Shown here: piece after piece, positions 34,784-45,345 of the stretch
Numbering within the stretch: position 1 is the stretch's first letter
Layout of the letters: the number at the start of each line of letters is the position of its first letter
NCBI GenBank assembly: GCA_032433595.1
Contig: JASWJB010000200.1
Location: forward strand, 17,777 to 81,776
Direction of reading: 5' to 3'
DNA: 64,000 nucleotides
Source of the DNA: Conoideocrella luteorostrata
Lineage: Eukaryota > Ascomycota > Sordariomycetes > Hypocreales > Clavicipitaceae
Program-made: the position numbers and the translations under genes
Notes under the pieces: model-generated
What the model was told of the DNA's origin: nothing
The model's input: the letters and a program-made list of their open reading frames with translations, nothing else
The model's database searches: none

Positions 34784-35062
34784 TGTTACGTTATTGAGGC
34801 TAGAGCAGTTGCACAGTGGAACCTTGCTTGGAATAAATAGATTGAAATGAATTGATAATATTGATGCTTTTTATATTAACGGGGAATTCCTTCCATTTAT
34901 TCAACTAATCCGTTAGATTCGTTCAGATTCCACGACGCCCTGTGCAGCTGAAATCCTCCTGCAGCTACTCACTAGCTTGTTCAGCTGCTTTAATAATACC
35001 CTCACTAATCTAGCAATTTACGGCATTGATTTTCCTGACAGAAGCATTTCTCCTCTCAACAA
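34784..35062 (+). repeat. Repeat B, copy 2 (uninterrupted)
   Basis: About 280 bp starting GTTACGTTATTGAGGC. It aligns with 24069-24584 (minus its LTR) and 38328-38625. This copy shows the uninterrupted sequence at the point where the LTR sits in copy 1. Confidence 0.6.
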
Positions 35063-35906
35063 TATTAGCTGGCATTTATGTGTCTGGTAAGGAATACCTG
35101 GAAGTTCACTGAGTAGGCAATCTTCTCTTAAATAGTAGTTAACACGGAGCAAAAGAGCTAAGCATGGGCGATCTCCTGCTCTGCCACAAAACACGTGTTT
35201 ATGAACCTTTTTTTGTGCAATGGGATAACCGGGTTGACGACTGGATCGAGACCCAGAAGCGGCGTTTTTCCTGTTTTTATCGATCGTTGTACATTACTAT
35301 ACAGCAAGTAAGTAAGTAACTAAACGATAACACCTTAAGAATATTTAAACTAATCTAGTGTTATTGTCAAAGGCTATATAAGATGTATCATTCACGCTAT
35401 TGGTGTGGAGCTTCACCTTATACTGAGTTTTGTACAAAGCGTACATATTACGCGCACATACGAAGGCGATGTGCCTTGAAGATTCAAGGCGAACTCCTAC
35501 TAATACTATATACTGCGTGGCCCAAGAGCAAAACTAAACCCAAAGGCAAAGAATAGTTTACGAGGGGTGCATTAGTGCTCAAATGGCGCAGTTAAGCTCG
35601 AGAAAAACGATTTCCCTCCTCGTCTAGGAAGGTTCAGCTGACAAGGAGGTGGCACGACTCTAGGGGGGATACTTTTTACCCCAGAGGCGCTTCTGGTCAC
35701 GGAAATTGGCAGTCCAGGTCATTCGATTGAGCTACATGGCAGCACAATTGCCGCGCTAACATGCAAGACACAACTACCCGACTTGGAGCAGATTGCCTGG
35801 AAGCCTGTTTTCCATCCTGTGTATTCGAAATATTTTCATGTCTCACGTTGAAATAATTTATAGTGTAAATATTGCTTTAACTACTACTCATCCATGTCTA
35901 ATCCTG
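35063..35906. other. Intergenic, downstream of the SET gene, no gene seen
   Basis: Moderately AT-rich. No frame with coding character. Confidence 0.4.
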
Positions 35907-36841
35907 TCACAATTGGATAACACACACTTTTAAGTTGAGTAAATGGCATACCAAGTCTTCGTCCCAGCTGCTTGGAATCAGCCATTTTCGACAATTGCCC
36001 GTGCCGCACAGACATCTCTGAATGCGCTTTGGAAAGGCTTTGTTAAAGTTATGATCGGCTGCCAGCTCTTCAAGGTGTTTCATGGTCGCATCAGCACCGT
36101 TCATTAACCATCCTAGGCAGTTACTACCACTACCACAAGAACATCTTTGGATGTGATGTGGGAATATAGGATTATAGTTGTAGTCAATTGTCAGCTCCTC
36201 GCCACGCTTGATAGACTTGAGAGTGAAAACACCCATCCGATGCTTTTCGGAGACGACCCATGTCTGCATTTCACAGTTTGGTTGGCAGCTATGGTTAATA
36301 AACCGTGCATTGCTACCACCATTTGTGGCATCAATAAACTCGTTGTTGTTAAGCTCAATAATGTAGTGGTTCTAAGAGAGACTTAGTAAATATTGGCTTA
36401 ATCAACCGGGGACTGAAGTACCTTGTTTCCAGCGCAGTCATGCATTATGCGGCGCGCACACTCCTTAGCACTGATATTTTCTTTGCCGGTAAACTCAAGA
36501 ATAAGCTTCTTTGGTTCCACAGGGTCTATACTCCGAATGCCGTATCCGCGGCCGTTTTCAGTTCTAAACTTCTGAATTTGCCCATTTCCTGTATTCTCCA
36601 ATGAGGCAAAACATCGGTTTTTGCATCCGGTCGGCGCACTGCAATTAGTTTCATCACACTCAATCTGCATGCATCTGTTCTCGCAGTCATCCCCACATCC
36701 GTCCTTCTCCCTGCAATCGCAAGAGTCTTCCCGGAATTTAACCGTGTTTCTACTACGCCTCGGCAGTGTCCGAGCAGAAGCTCCAGATTCGGCGGACCGC
36801 TGCTTGGCCCTGGTGACCATGTTATGCATGGAGGCAGCCAT
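35907..36841 (-). CDS. Minimal AWS-SET-post-SET lysine methyltransferase
   Basis: Two exons: 36841-36422 and 36371-35907, with a 50-bp intron and phase 0; 294 aa. Residues 41-79 form a cysteine-rich AWS/pre-SET-like region (CDC-x6-C-x3-C-x3-C..C..C). The SET domain starts at GRGYGIRS (98-104) and includes EFTGKENIS (117-124), IDATNGGSNARFINHSCQPNC (153-173) and EELTIDYNY (198-206). The cofactor and active-site residues NHSC and the terminal Tyr are present, so methyltransferase activity is plausible, likely on histone H3 as in SET2/ASH1 relatives. The protein has almost nothing outside these domains. Oddly, two post-SET-like Cys clusters follow: RCSCGSGSNC (216-225) and RCLCGTGNC (259-267), each preceded by N-x(1-2)-FP--IQR. 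Confidence 0.82.
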
Positions 36842-36989
36842 GCTCTTGGGTCTTAACTTCGAATGTCAGCACCAATACGGTAGTTTGCCAATGCAAGAGA
36901 AGGGATAGTCCAGAAATTTGGTTATACTCACATATGTTTTTATATGTTATATTTCGAACTTTTCCTCCTGGAAAAGAGACAAGACTACT

Positions 36990-37175
36990 CTATTTTTTCT
37001 CCAACGAAGCCATTCGTATTAGCTTAATATGCTCCTTCAGCTTCGGAGTTATTGCACCCTTCAGATCTTTAAGCTTTATATGAAGCTTATTCACCCCTGC
37101 TTTTAGTGTAAAATTATCGCCTCTTAGCTGAAGGCCCTCACCTGCTATATCCGAGCAGTTGGCTTGGTGTCCTGC
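36990..37175 (-). CDS. Unassigned coding-like exon upstream of the SET gene
   Basis: A minus-strand frame follows a good splice acceptor (GGCTAAGCAG, ending at about 37175). It reads HQANCSDIAGEGLQL, then LKAGVNKLHIKLKDLKG and KLKEHIKLIRMASLEKK before a TAG at 36990-36992. It looks like real lysine-rich helical protein, but the preceding exon could not be fixed. It may be a remnant or a 3' exon of a small gene. Confidence 0.3.
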   Translation of the reverse strand, partial: AGHQANCSDIAGEGLQLRGDNFTLKAGVNKLHIKLKDLKGAITPKLKEHIKLIRMASLEKK

Positions 37176-37631
37176 TTAGCCATTATACTACTACAATCAC
37201 ATTAGCAAGTATACTTTGGCTTGTGAAGTGTGCAATACCTACTGACTTAGAACTCGTTGGGATGGATTCGCCGTTGCTTGAGATAAAGTTTTGGTCGTGG
37301 ACTATGGATAGATTTTTGGGTGAGTGTAGAATTGGAAGGAAGTGTTATTGTAAGTAATAAAAGTCATGGTCGCAATGAGAGAAGTTCCCTTAATTTGTAC
37401 TGCACTAACCCTGATCAATTGAGCATTCAACTCTAACGATGCAGTGAGTTTGCAAGCTACGGCGAAGATAGGTATTGTTCATTATTGCTGTTCATTGTTG
37501 TTGATCGTTGTGCTGCCGCACTATTCGTCCTGCAGCTCTACTGACGCCACGGTCTGACTCACAGGCTGCTGCGCGCTGCCGCGCGCTGCCACACAACGCA
37601 TATTCGCAAGTCGGCAGAGTACTGTGACCTG

Positions 37632-38273
37632 CTACTGTTGGTTAATGTTCTCCGGCAGGGTATAGTCGGCATTTAATGTGTTTTTTATCGTAAGATTAGT
37701 CCATAAGGGATAACAAAAATTACCCTTAAAACATATTTCGAATTTTTTGTGTAAACAGTGCTGCTCACAGTGCTTCGCAAACGCCTTGGTCGCTCTAAAA
37801 TCTAGAAACGCGATTTTTACACCCCCTTGAAGTAATTCGACGCAGTTTTCTACTCTCAAGAAATACACCGTAACCGCTATTGCATTGAAACTCATATATC
37901 GCCGACGGAGGGATTTAGTATTAGTAACTCATGGGGTGGCACTCAAATCGGTTCGTTTGCTCCATCCACATTAGGACGAATTGATGGTCATCATCTTGTA
38001 CGCCATTGGGTGCATTAATACTGTTCATCGTAAGTGCATCACTTGTATCGTTGGACGGCACTGATCTTCCCATATAGCTTAATCTTCTGCGGCTGGATCC
38101 CGACTTCCGTGGAAGTGTTTCATCAGAAGCAGAGCCAGAATTACCACCGAAGTACGTGTCAATTACGTATGATGGGTCCAGGGGATCTCGTATAGCCGAA
38201 AAGCTAGATTTATCTTGACCTGGTAGCCGTCAGTAATCAGAGCAGGAGTCAGGGCATCAAGGCCAGAGCTACC
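37632..38273 (-). pseudogene. Unidentified gene remnant
   Basis: Two coding-like minus-strand pieces lie end to end. The upstream one (about 37927-38273) has LDALTPALITDGYQ, then after a one-base frame change FSAIRDPLDPSYVIDTYFGG and a Ser/Arg-rich stretch ending HQFVLMWMEQ before a TAA. The downstream one (37632-37895) starts with an ATG and has several cysteines. The family is not recognised. The frame change and the adjacent repeat B suggest a truncated gene. Confidence 0.3.
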
Positions 38274-38327
38274 TAATGGATTCGGTATCGGTCACTAAAA
38301 TACATGGCCTAATACCTCAACATATCT

Positions 38328-38625
38328 GTTACGTTAATGAGGCCAGATTCATAGAGCAATTGAACGCAGTGGAAATTTATAGGAATGGATAAATTAATGA
38401 TGTCTGATGCCTTCCAAATCCACGAGAAATTTCTTCCTTTTGACTAGAATTTTGACCCAACTAATCCGGCGATTCCCTTCGGTTTCCCTCGTCATCTGGG
38501 GTGCCTTTGCACAGCTGGAAACCTCCTGCTGCCACCAACTAGCTTAATCAGCTGTTCACTAATTCCATCACTCATCTAGCTATTTGCAGCACTAATATCT
38601 CCAACAGAAGCGATTCTCTTCTCAG
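38328..38625 (+). repeat. Repeat B, copy 3
   Basis: Starts GTTACGTTAATGAGGCC and aligns along its length with copies at 24069-24584 and 34784-35062, with more divergence. It is followed 75 bp later by a solo LTR A. Confidence 0.55.
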
Positions 38626-38699
38626 CACTAGCGTCTCTCGGCAATATTTGTGCGATGCCCTAGTACTATCTAAGGCTGGTATGCGCGATTCCCGCTTGT

Positions 38700-38924
38700 T
38701 GTTGGACAACACGAGTATGTGTTGCTTACGCGGATAGTGAGAGAAGTATTACGTATCCTCTAGGCATAAGACTGGAGTCCGAGATAAAGGCTTCTCAGAT
38801 TATAGGCATATAAATAGGGGGATTTAGATGAGGCCGTTAGACGAGAAACTCTGTCCCCACCATCATCGTAACACTGGTCCCCATCAATACACGAGAATAT
38901 GAATCTTTCTATTTGTTCCCAATA
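38700..38924 (+). repeat. Solo LTR A, copy 6
   Basis: Begins TGTTGGACAACACG and ends near TTCCCAATA. Internal TCTCAGATTATAGGCATATAAATAGGGGGATTTAGATG carries the family TATA box. The target duplication is not clear, so the right end may be off by a few bases. Confidence 0.6.
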
Positions 38925-38979
38925 ACTTTACACAATCTACATACAAGGAACCAACTACAATGTGTTCGACGAGGAAACT

Positions 38980-39290
38980 ACAGCATGCATTTCAGCAGGC
39001 TGGAGAACATCGAAATCCCAGCGCACACCGCTCGACCTTGCCGCACATAACCTCAAATATAAGGCCGTGAAGATGTTACTTGCCGTGCCTCACCATCGCC
39101 GCAAGCTGTCGGCACAGCTTAGCTTTCACATGGGTTGGTTGCAGACAAGAATATTCTGCGGAAATAGGGCCAGTTGGTTATCGCCAAGTCGCTTCTTGAG
39201 AAAGGGGCGGGCGTAGATTAACCGCCGATGGTAGGAGATGGCCCTCTAATAGCTGTTGTCCGCGAAGGCCACACTAGACCCTAGTTAGCG
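38980..39290 (+). pseudogene. Ankyrin-repeat fragment
   Basis: One frame has TPLDLAAHNLKYKAVKMLLAV, a near-canonical ankyrin repeat. Another frame further on has VIAKSLLEKGAGVD, a stop, then GDGPL and VVREGHT, also ankyrin-like. Frames and stops are broken. It lies on the strand opposite to the intact NLR downstream and could be a decayed piece of a related gene. Confidence 0.45.
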
Positions 39291-39480
39291 ACAGCGATAT
39301 CAGCAGCAATGTCCGCAGCAACATCGTTAGATACCAGCGCCCTTTTCCGCAGCAACATTATCAGCGGCAACATGATCGGCGGTGATGGCATCGGAGGCGG
39401 CATCACCGTCAAGCAACAAGACCTCGTTTGCAGCAGCAGCATCAGGTAGCAAAACCTTCATCGGCAGCACTTATGTTGGA
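39270..39480 (+). repeat. CAGCAACATCG-type degenerate repeat
   Basis: Imperfect repeats of GCAGCAACATYG and related units, including CAAGCAACAAGACCTCG. Similar patches occur at 60414-60610 and more weakly at 20430-20505. Open frames here (39382-39576) are by-products of the repeat. Confidence 0.45.
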
Positions 39481-39723
39481 ATCCCTCCGTCAAGCACAAT
39501 AGGAAGCACGGAGCAGGTCACGTGGTTACCTTTCGGTCACGATATTTATACAGCGATATCGAGCCTTCCATCTTGACTTGTTTTCCTCTTCTAAGGCAGA
39601 TTTGAAAACATTGGTACATACTAGTTATCCCATGTTACCACTCACCCACTGGGTATTAACCGGAAGCGACGAAAAGGAACAATTAAGCCTTAAAACTCTA
39701 TTTATTGCTAGAATATCTGCTGG

Positions 39724-42700
39724 TTATTTCAAAGCGCTACCTGCCTTTAGAAGATTTTCAATCTCGACATAGCCTTCTCTAGCTGCTTCTTGGAGCGCAG
39801 CCTCTCTGCTATTAACGTCAGCTCCCGCTACTAATAGCTTCTCAACTACTTCGAGATAGCCTCTTCTAGCTGCTGCTTGGAGCGCAGTATCTCCGATATT
39901 AGTAGTATTAACATCAGTTTCTGCTCCTAGTACCTTTTCAGCCATCTCGAGATAGCCTCCTTTAGCTACTACACAGAGCGCAGTCCCTCCGCTATGAGTA
40001 GCAGTATTAACCCTAGCTCCCGCTGCTGGTAGCTTTTCGACCACCTCGAGATAGCCTCCTTTAGCTGCTACACAGAGCGCAGTCCCTCCGCTATAAGTAT
40101 TAGTATTAATGTCGGCTCCCGCTGCTATTAACTTTTCGACCACCTCGAGATAGCCTCCTTTAGCTGCTACATGGAGCGCAGTCTCTCCGTTATAAGTAGC
40201 AGTATCAACGTCGGCTCCCGCTGCTAGCAGCGTTTCGACTACCTTGAGATAGCCTCCTTTGGCTGCTACTTGAAGCGCGGTCCCTCCACTATAACCAGCA
40301 GCAGTAGCATTAACATTGGCTCCCGCTGCTAGCAGCGTTTCGACCACCTCGAGATGGCCTCCTCCAGCAGCTGCTTGGAGCACAGTCTGTCCGCCGCGAC
40401 TAGGAGTAGCAGTAGCATTAACGTAGGCTCCTGCTGCTAGCAGCTGCTTGACTACGGACTCGTGCCCGTTTTCGGCAGCATACCATAGCGGCGTTTTTAC
40501 GTCAGTATCCTTCAGATCTGGACCATGTCCAAGTTCAAGAAGTTTATGAGCGGCATTGCTGACTCCAAAGTATCCTGCTAAGTGTAGTCCTCTCACTCTC
40601 CTTGGGACTTCTTGACTCTTCGTAAAGTCTTGTGGATATAGATTGGAGACCATTAGCGCTTGACTCGCCGCTTCGACCTTTGCTTTAGTTTGCAGGAAGC
40701 TAATAACCACTTGACTCGGTGTTGCGGCCTTGGAAGCATGGTGACCCCAGTTGCACGCAGCGTAATTGTAGAGCGGGTTTGACTGTAATCGCTCCTTAAA
40801 TTTGTGGGCTGTGGTGCAGAACCCGCTCTCAAATTTGGCAAATGAGAGGTAGGTGATGCAGGTTGTCGTGATTTCAGATTCTACGCCCGGAAACCATTGT
40901 TCCTTCGTCTGCACGAGGTATTCTTGCGTTGTATAGTGAACTAGCCGGATGGCGTCGCTTTTATCATCGACTGTTACCATTCCAGCGCAGAAGGAGATCA
41001 TATCTTCGATATGTGGCAAGTCTCCAGAGTCAAGGTCAAGTTTTCCCGGCTTTGTTGCGAGGGCGTGCTGCAGCTCTAACGTAGTGAGCTGTCTCTCTGA
41101 GCATGCGATCCACGAGAGGACCTTCATTGCCAGTTCCTTCATTCCCGACATCTGTCCATTGATCCTCTCCATGGTCTGTTCATAGGCACGATCCAGGATT
41201 TCATGCTTCTGATCTTTACCTAGCTCTCGATATCGCTTCCGGAAGGTTGCTATTGCGCTTCGGATAGCATTCGGTGTCAACTTATCTCGAAGCAAACCAA
41301 GATAGAGTTGTGCCAAGAGAAACCTGCTGAATATTAGTGATTACATTTTTCTTCATTCTCTATGAACGTACATTCCATCGACAACTTCTGAAATACCTGT
41401 CGTAATCTCGTCTTGCAGCTGTTGATCCTTCTGGACAACAGATGGCAGTTCCTTTATGTGACATTCGAGGTATCTTGTTACATCGTTAGTACTTGCACGG
41501 ATCTCCAATGAAACTCTGGCTTTAAATTGCTCCATAATATCCGGAATAAATCTCGACGTTGCGAAGATGTTTGTCCCGTGTCGTTTCTGAAGGTCGAAAA
41601 GTTCCGTGAGAAACTTCTTTCGGCAGTTACCAGATGCTTGGCATTCGTCAAGCGCGTCAACGATAACGAAGACTCTCGAATACATAGCCGCCACAGATTG
41701 AAGCAGTCCTATAATCTCGTCGAGTGATGGTCGCGTTTGGCCGGTTTCGTGCTGATTATAAAGAACTTTTACACTCTCCGGCAGGGACGGCCGACGCTTG
41801 GCTAACTGCTTCAGAACGCTCGCCAGCAAGCGATTAAGATTCTGCTCCTCTTGTCGCTGGAAGTTGCAGTATATGAATGCCAGGCCGGTCTCTGAGTCGT
41901 TGCGAAACCTTAACTCCAGATGGTCAGTCACAATTGAGGTCAGGATCGTTTTCCCCGCCCCAGGGATGCCTGGACAAAACAAGGTCTGTTTGTTTGTAGC
42001 CAGCCAGCCTTGGAACTCCTTCGAGTCAAGGAGCCATTGGCCAGTTCCAGGCTGTCGTCTTGCGAAATAGTCGCTCTGCGTCTCCCCGTAATTGACAGTT
42101 GTGAGCCAATTCAGGATCTTAAGGTCTTCTTTTCTGCCCAAATCGGACTTGATCTGAGCGACATCCTCTCGAGCTGCAGACGTGTCGTATTGAACTGCGT
42201 CTATGATTAGGACTGATCTGTACGCCTATAACGGGAATGACTAACCCTGCTTCAATAAGTCCTGCACTGAGAGCTCCCCCTCTACATCGCTCGGCTGAAC
42301 ATACTGCAAAAGCTCCTTGGCGAACGCCGCCGCCATCGCCGCCGCGTGCTCCTGCCAGTCTTTGTTCTTGTGCGAATCGGCGTAATCGCAGATGCCCCGA
42401 ATGACAATGCATGGGAAGTCGTTCATCAGTCCTGCTGCTTCCGTTTCGACGCAAAGGACATGGCCGCCAAGATCCTTGTCGAGTCTGTCTCGGAAGGCAT
42501 CGTCCTTTATGACTTGGTTGCCCGACGCGATTAGGCCATAGTGCACACACACTTCTCCAAGACTGTCAGAAGCACCGCCCGGCGTCATAGGGTCTTCAAG
42601 TGACTCTGACCGGACGTACTTTGCCGCCAGTCTTGGATATTTCTCCTCCAGCTCCTTTAGATAGTCCGGGATCTTGGATCCCACCATCTCGTGTTCCGTC

Positions 42701-43245
42701 TTCAATTTTGTCAAAGCCGTGCGTAGCGAGGCGGGTGGACTGGTCAGCGATCCGGTCCGCAAGAAGCTGCCGCCTTCTGTCGCCTTGCCAAGATCCCATT
42801 GAACCACCCCAGGATGCTGAGCTCCAGGTGTGCTGACCACGATATCGCCTAGTCGAACCTTGGACGGGATGCCTCCGCCGATGCCAACCATCAAGCCAAA
42901 TTTAATAGATGGAAACGTGGAGATCATTCGGGTCGCGACTTTCGCTGCTGAATTGGTCCCGATCTCACCTTCGGGTAAGCAGGCTATCACGATATTGTGC
43001 TTGCCGATAGACCCTAGGGTGTACGCGTTGGGGTCATTTGGCGGCTTCGGAAGATCGGGGTGCCTTCGCTCCAGCATGGCCGTCGCCGCGGTCTGCTCTT
43101 TTGACAGCGCACATAGCCATCCTACAACGAAGTCGCTGTATGTTAGTTCCTTCTTCCCTTTCTCTGCGCACTTTGGCGTAGCTTCCTCGCTTTCGCTGGC
43201 TTCCATTGGTCTCCTCGGCACCGCCGAGTCGCCAGGCGCAGCCAT
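39724..43245 (-). CDS. NLR-type protein: PNP-NACHT-ankyrin
   Basis: Three exons: from 43245 (an alternative Met is at 43344) to 42246, 42194-41372, and 41323-39724. Introns are 51 and 48 bp, giving 1140 aa (1173 from the upstream Met). Residues about 15-290 form a phosphorylase-superfamily (PNP_UDP) domain, with MVGIGGGIPS and the terminal ETEAAGLMN..RGICDYADSHKN. A linker helix follows, then a NACHT ATPase with Walker A GIPGAGKT (about 410-417) and Walker B VFVIVDALDEC (about 509-519). The C-terminal third (about 850 to the end) has about nine ankyrin repeats. Five or six of them are nearly identical (ALxVAAKGGYLEVVEKL), even at DNA level. Fungal proteins of this build are cytosolic nonself or incompatibility receptors: the repeats bind a ligand and the NACHT oligomerises. 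The 43245 start is preferred for its GACAATGGC context. Confidence 0.9.
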
Positions 43246-44230
43246 TGTCAGGCCCCGGATTGAACAAGTCGTGAGAGTGAGGGTTACGCTCAATCTTTGG
43301 CAGCGAACAGCTAGATTTCTGAGACTTCCGTACAATGCAAGCATACGCGAACCACCAAGAAGGCACCGGAGGGCTACAAGGCGAGCGTGTTAGCAGTGAG
43401 GATTGAAGACTGCAGATGTCGGACTATTGCAGCCTGATGAGGGGCGTGGTTCCGCAAGGCGCTTGCAGGGATCACAACCATTCGTCCGCTCGCGCACAGC
43501 TTCGAACGTCCCTGTATCTTTGTCGAAAAGGCATCCCCTCAGATCTGCGCTAGCGCCACGACGTTGGTCGGATGAACAGTTGACGGAATTGCAACACAGC
43601 GTTTCGATGGTGTGTCACACCACGTCGCGCGCAGTGTCCACACAAGCCAACCTTGTCCGACACAGGACATGCTTATCGCCTATTATAAAATATAACTACG
43701 GAGTAGTGGGGAACTAATATACGGGCATAACCTAGACGTTAGGCCCCACCTCGCTCGAACCTGAGTCAATTATGCTCCATATTGTCTTCGACAACGCTAT
43801 AGACAGCTTTGCGGGACTAGACGAGCTAGTTACGCCTACTTACGGAGTACAATAGACAGGCATGTCTATAAGTTCTGCTGCACATGGGCTTGTCTGTCGT
43901 GGCGCCCTCTCTGGCGTGTAGGGGTGCTAGTAGACGCACGGGGGCGATTCTACGCTGAGAGCAAGGAAATAGTGTGTGGGAAGAGCTGCGAAGAACTGTG
44001 TACACTGCGTACATATTGTGTACGTACCCTTTTTTATCGTCATGAGGGCGTCGTGGCTATCGGACACTTGACATGGGTTTGCAAAGCAAGCCATTTTACT
44101 CGACGCAGCGACTCTCGGCTCAGTACAAGCCCATGTATTTCGAAGCAGTCCATGAACAGCATCTACGCATGTATTTTGACCTTCGGCATGGTTAAATTAT
44201 TCCCACGAGCCACGATCGGGCTACAGTGGC
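43246..44230. other. Intergenic, upstream of the NLR
   Basis: Holds TACGGAGTA 9-mers near 43691 and 43842 and the first copy of repeat D (43815-44095). No gene. Confidence 0.4.
43815..44095 (+). repeat. Repeat D, copy 1
   Basis: A segment with AGCTAGTTACGCCTA, TATCTATAAGTTCTGC-like sequence and GTGGCGCCCTCT--GGCG, then GGAAGAGCTG-GAAGAACTGTGTAC and CATGGGTT. It recurs at 45090-45345 with the same order and partly at 44710-44945. Segmental duplication of about 270 bp. Confidence 0.55.
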
Positions 44231-44518
44231 ACCCAGCCCAACTTCTTCGTCGAGGCCAAAGCCCCACGCGGAGGTGCCGACGTGGCCAAAAGGCAGGCTT
44301 GTCTAGACGGAGCTGTTGGTGTTCGTGCTATGCACAGCTTGCAGAACTACGGCAAGGAAGACCAGCCAGTATATGATGGAAATGCCTATACCTACAGCTC
44401 GACCTATCACGCGGCACGGGCACCTAAGGTCGCGGCGCCGTCGCGATTAGGGCCCGCGGCCTACCAGCTGGGCTTGGAGGAGAAAATCCTTCAGCCAAGG
44501 CTGATCGCCCTAGATTAA
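44231..44518 (+). pseudogene. Fragment of a fungal PD-(D/E)XK-like orphan family
   Basis: The open frame reads TQPNFFVEAKAPRGGADVAK and continues through RAMHSLQNYG and YDGNAYTYSSTYH before diverging and stopping at 44518. The F-VEAKAP motif supplies the Glu-x-Lys of a restriction-endonuclease fold, and the HSLQNYG and NAYTYSSTYH segments are typical of a common fungal orphan family of several hundred residues. There is no start codon and no N-terminal half; the C-terminal part is replaced. It is a truncated copy embedded among D repeats. Confidence 0.55.
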
Positions 44519-44709
44519 GTTCCCGATTATGGGCCTCGCTGCCTTGGAAATGGAGACAATATACTGCAACAACAAGAAGGGAAAGGATGTGATAGCTCTG
44601 TATGAGCTAGAAGGTTAAGGTGTATATACCCGCCCCGCCGGTGAGGCGGCTGGTCATCCGTCGGCCCGCTTCGAAACTAAAAAAAAATCGGAGCGGCATA
44701 GCAGGGCCG

Positions 44710-44945
44710 CCACCTGTGCAGCATAGCGAGCTCATTGTGGCGCCCTCTAGCGTATGTATAGAGGTAATCGCTGGTAGATGGCGCGATTCCGCGCCGAGGA
44801 CAGCACAAGAGCATGTAGAAAATGCTACCTAGGAATTGCTAGTTTCTGGGTGCTGTACGGAGTACACGCCGAGGAGATACCGTTTTCCCACGGCCACGAC
44901 GCGTGGCAGCCGCGAATGAGTTTGCACGGGTTAGCCAAACACAGG
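44710..44945 (+). repeat. Repeat D, partial copy
   Basis: Shares GTGGCGCCCTCTAGCG, GCGCGATTCCGCG and the terminal CACGGGTTAGCCAA block with the two fuller copies. The middle is diverged. Confidence 0.4.
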
Positions 44946-45089
44946 CCGTGTGCAAGACTACACCCGTTACCGTCCTAACTACGGAGGAACTGCCCTAGTC
45001 CCGCAAAAGCTGTCAGCTCGGAAAATAAAAAAAATGGAGCGGGCTAGCAGCGCCCTAGACGACAACAAACCTAGCATATATAATAGAGG

Positions 45090-45345
45090 CGTAGGATAAG
45101 CTAGTTACGCCTAGATAATAGCCATATCTATAAGTTCTGCACACGGCTTGTTTGTGGTGGCGCCCTCTGGCGCGTAGGGGCGCTAATAGACACGCGGGGC
45201 GATTCCGCGCGCTGGGAGCAAGGAGATAGTGTGGAAGAGCTGGGAAGAACTGTGTACGGCGCGCATGTGTTGCATTGTGTGTAGTTTTTCGCCGTCGCGA
45301 GGCGTGGTGGCTGGGGGGCACTTACATGGGTTGGCGAGAATACAG
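45090..45345 (+). repeat. Repeat D, copy 2
   Basis: Closest match to 43815-44095, sharing the AGCTAGTTACGCCTAGA start, CTATAAGTTCTGC, GGCGCCCTCTGGCGCGTAGGGG and ACATGGGTTGG. Same orientation, about 1.27 kb apart. Confidence 0.55.

Noticed and set aside
39382..39576. A Ser/Ala-rich frame that could pass for a small secreted protein
   Set aside because: Arises from degenerate CAGCAACATCG-type repeats.
42119..42550. A 143-codon frame overlapping the NLR
   Set aside because: Shadow of the phosphorylase-domain exon in another frame.
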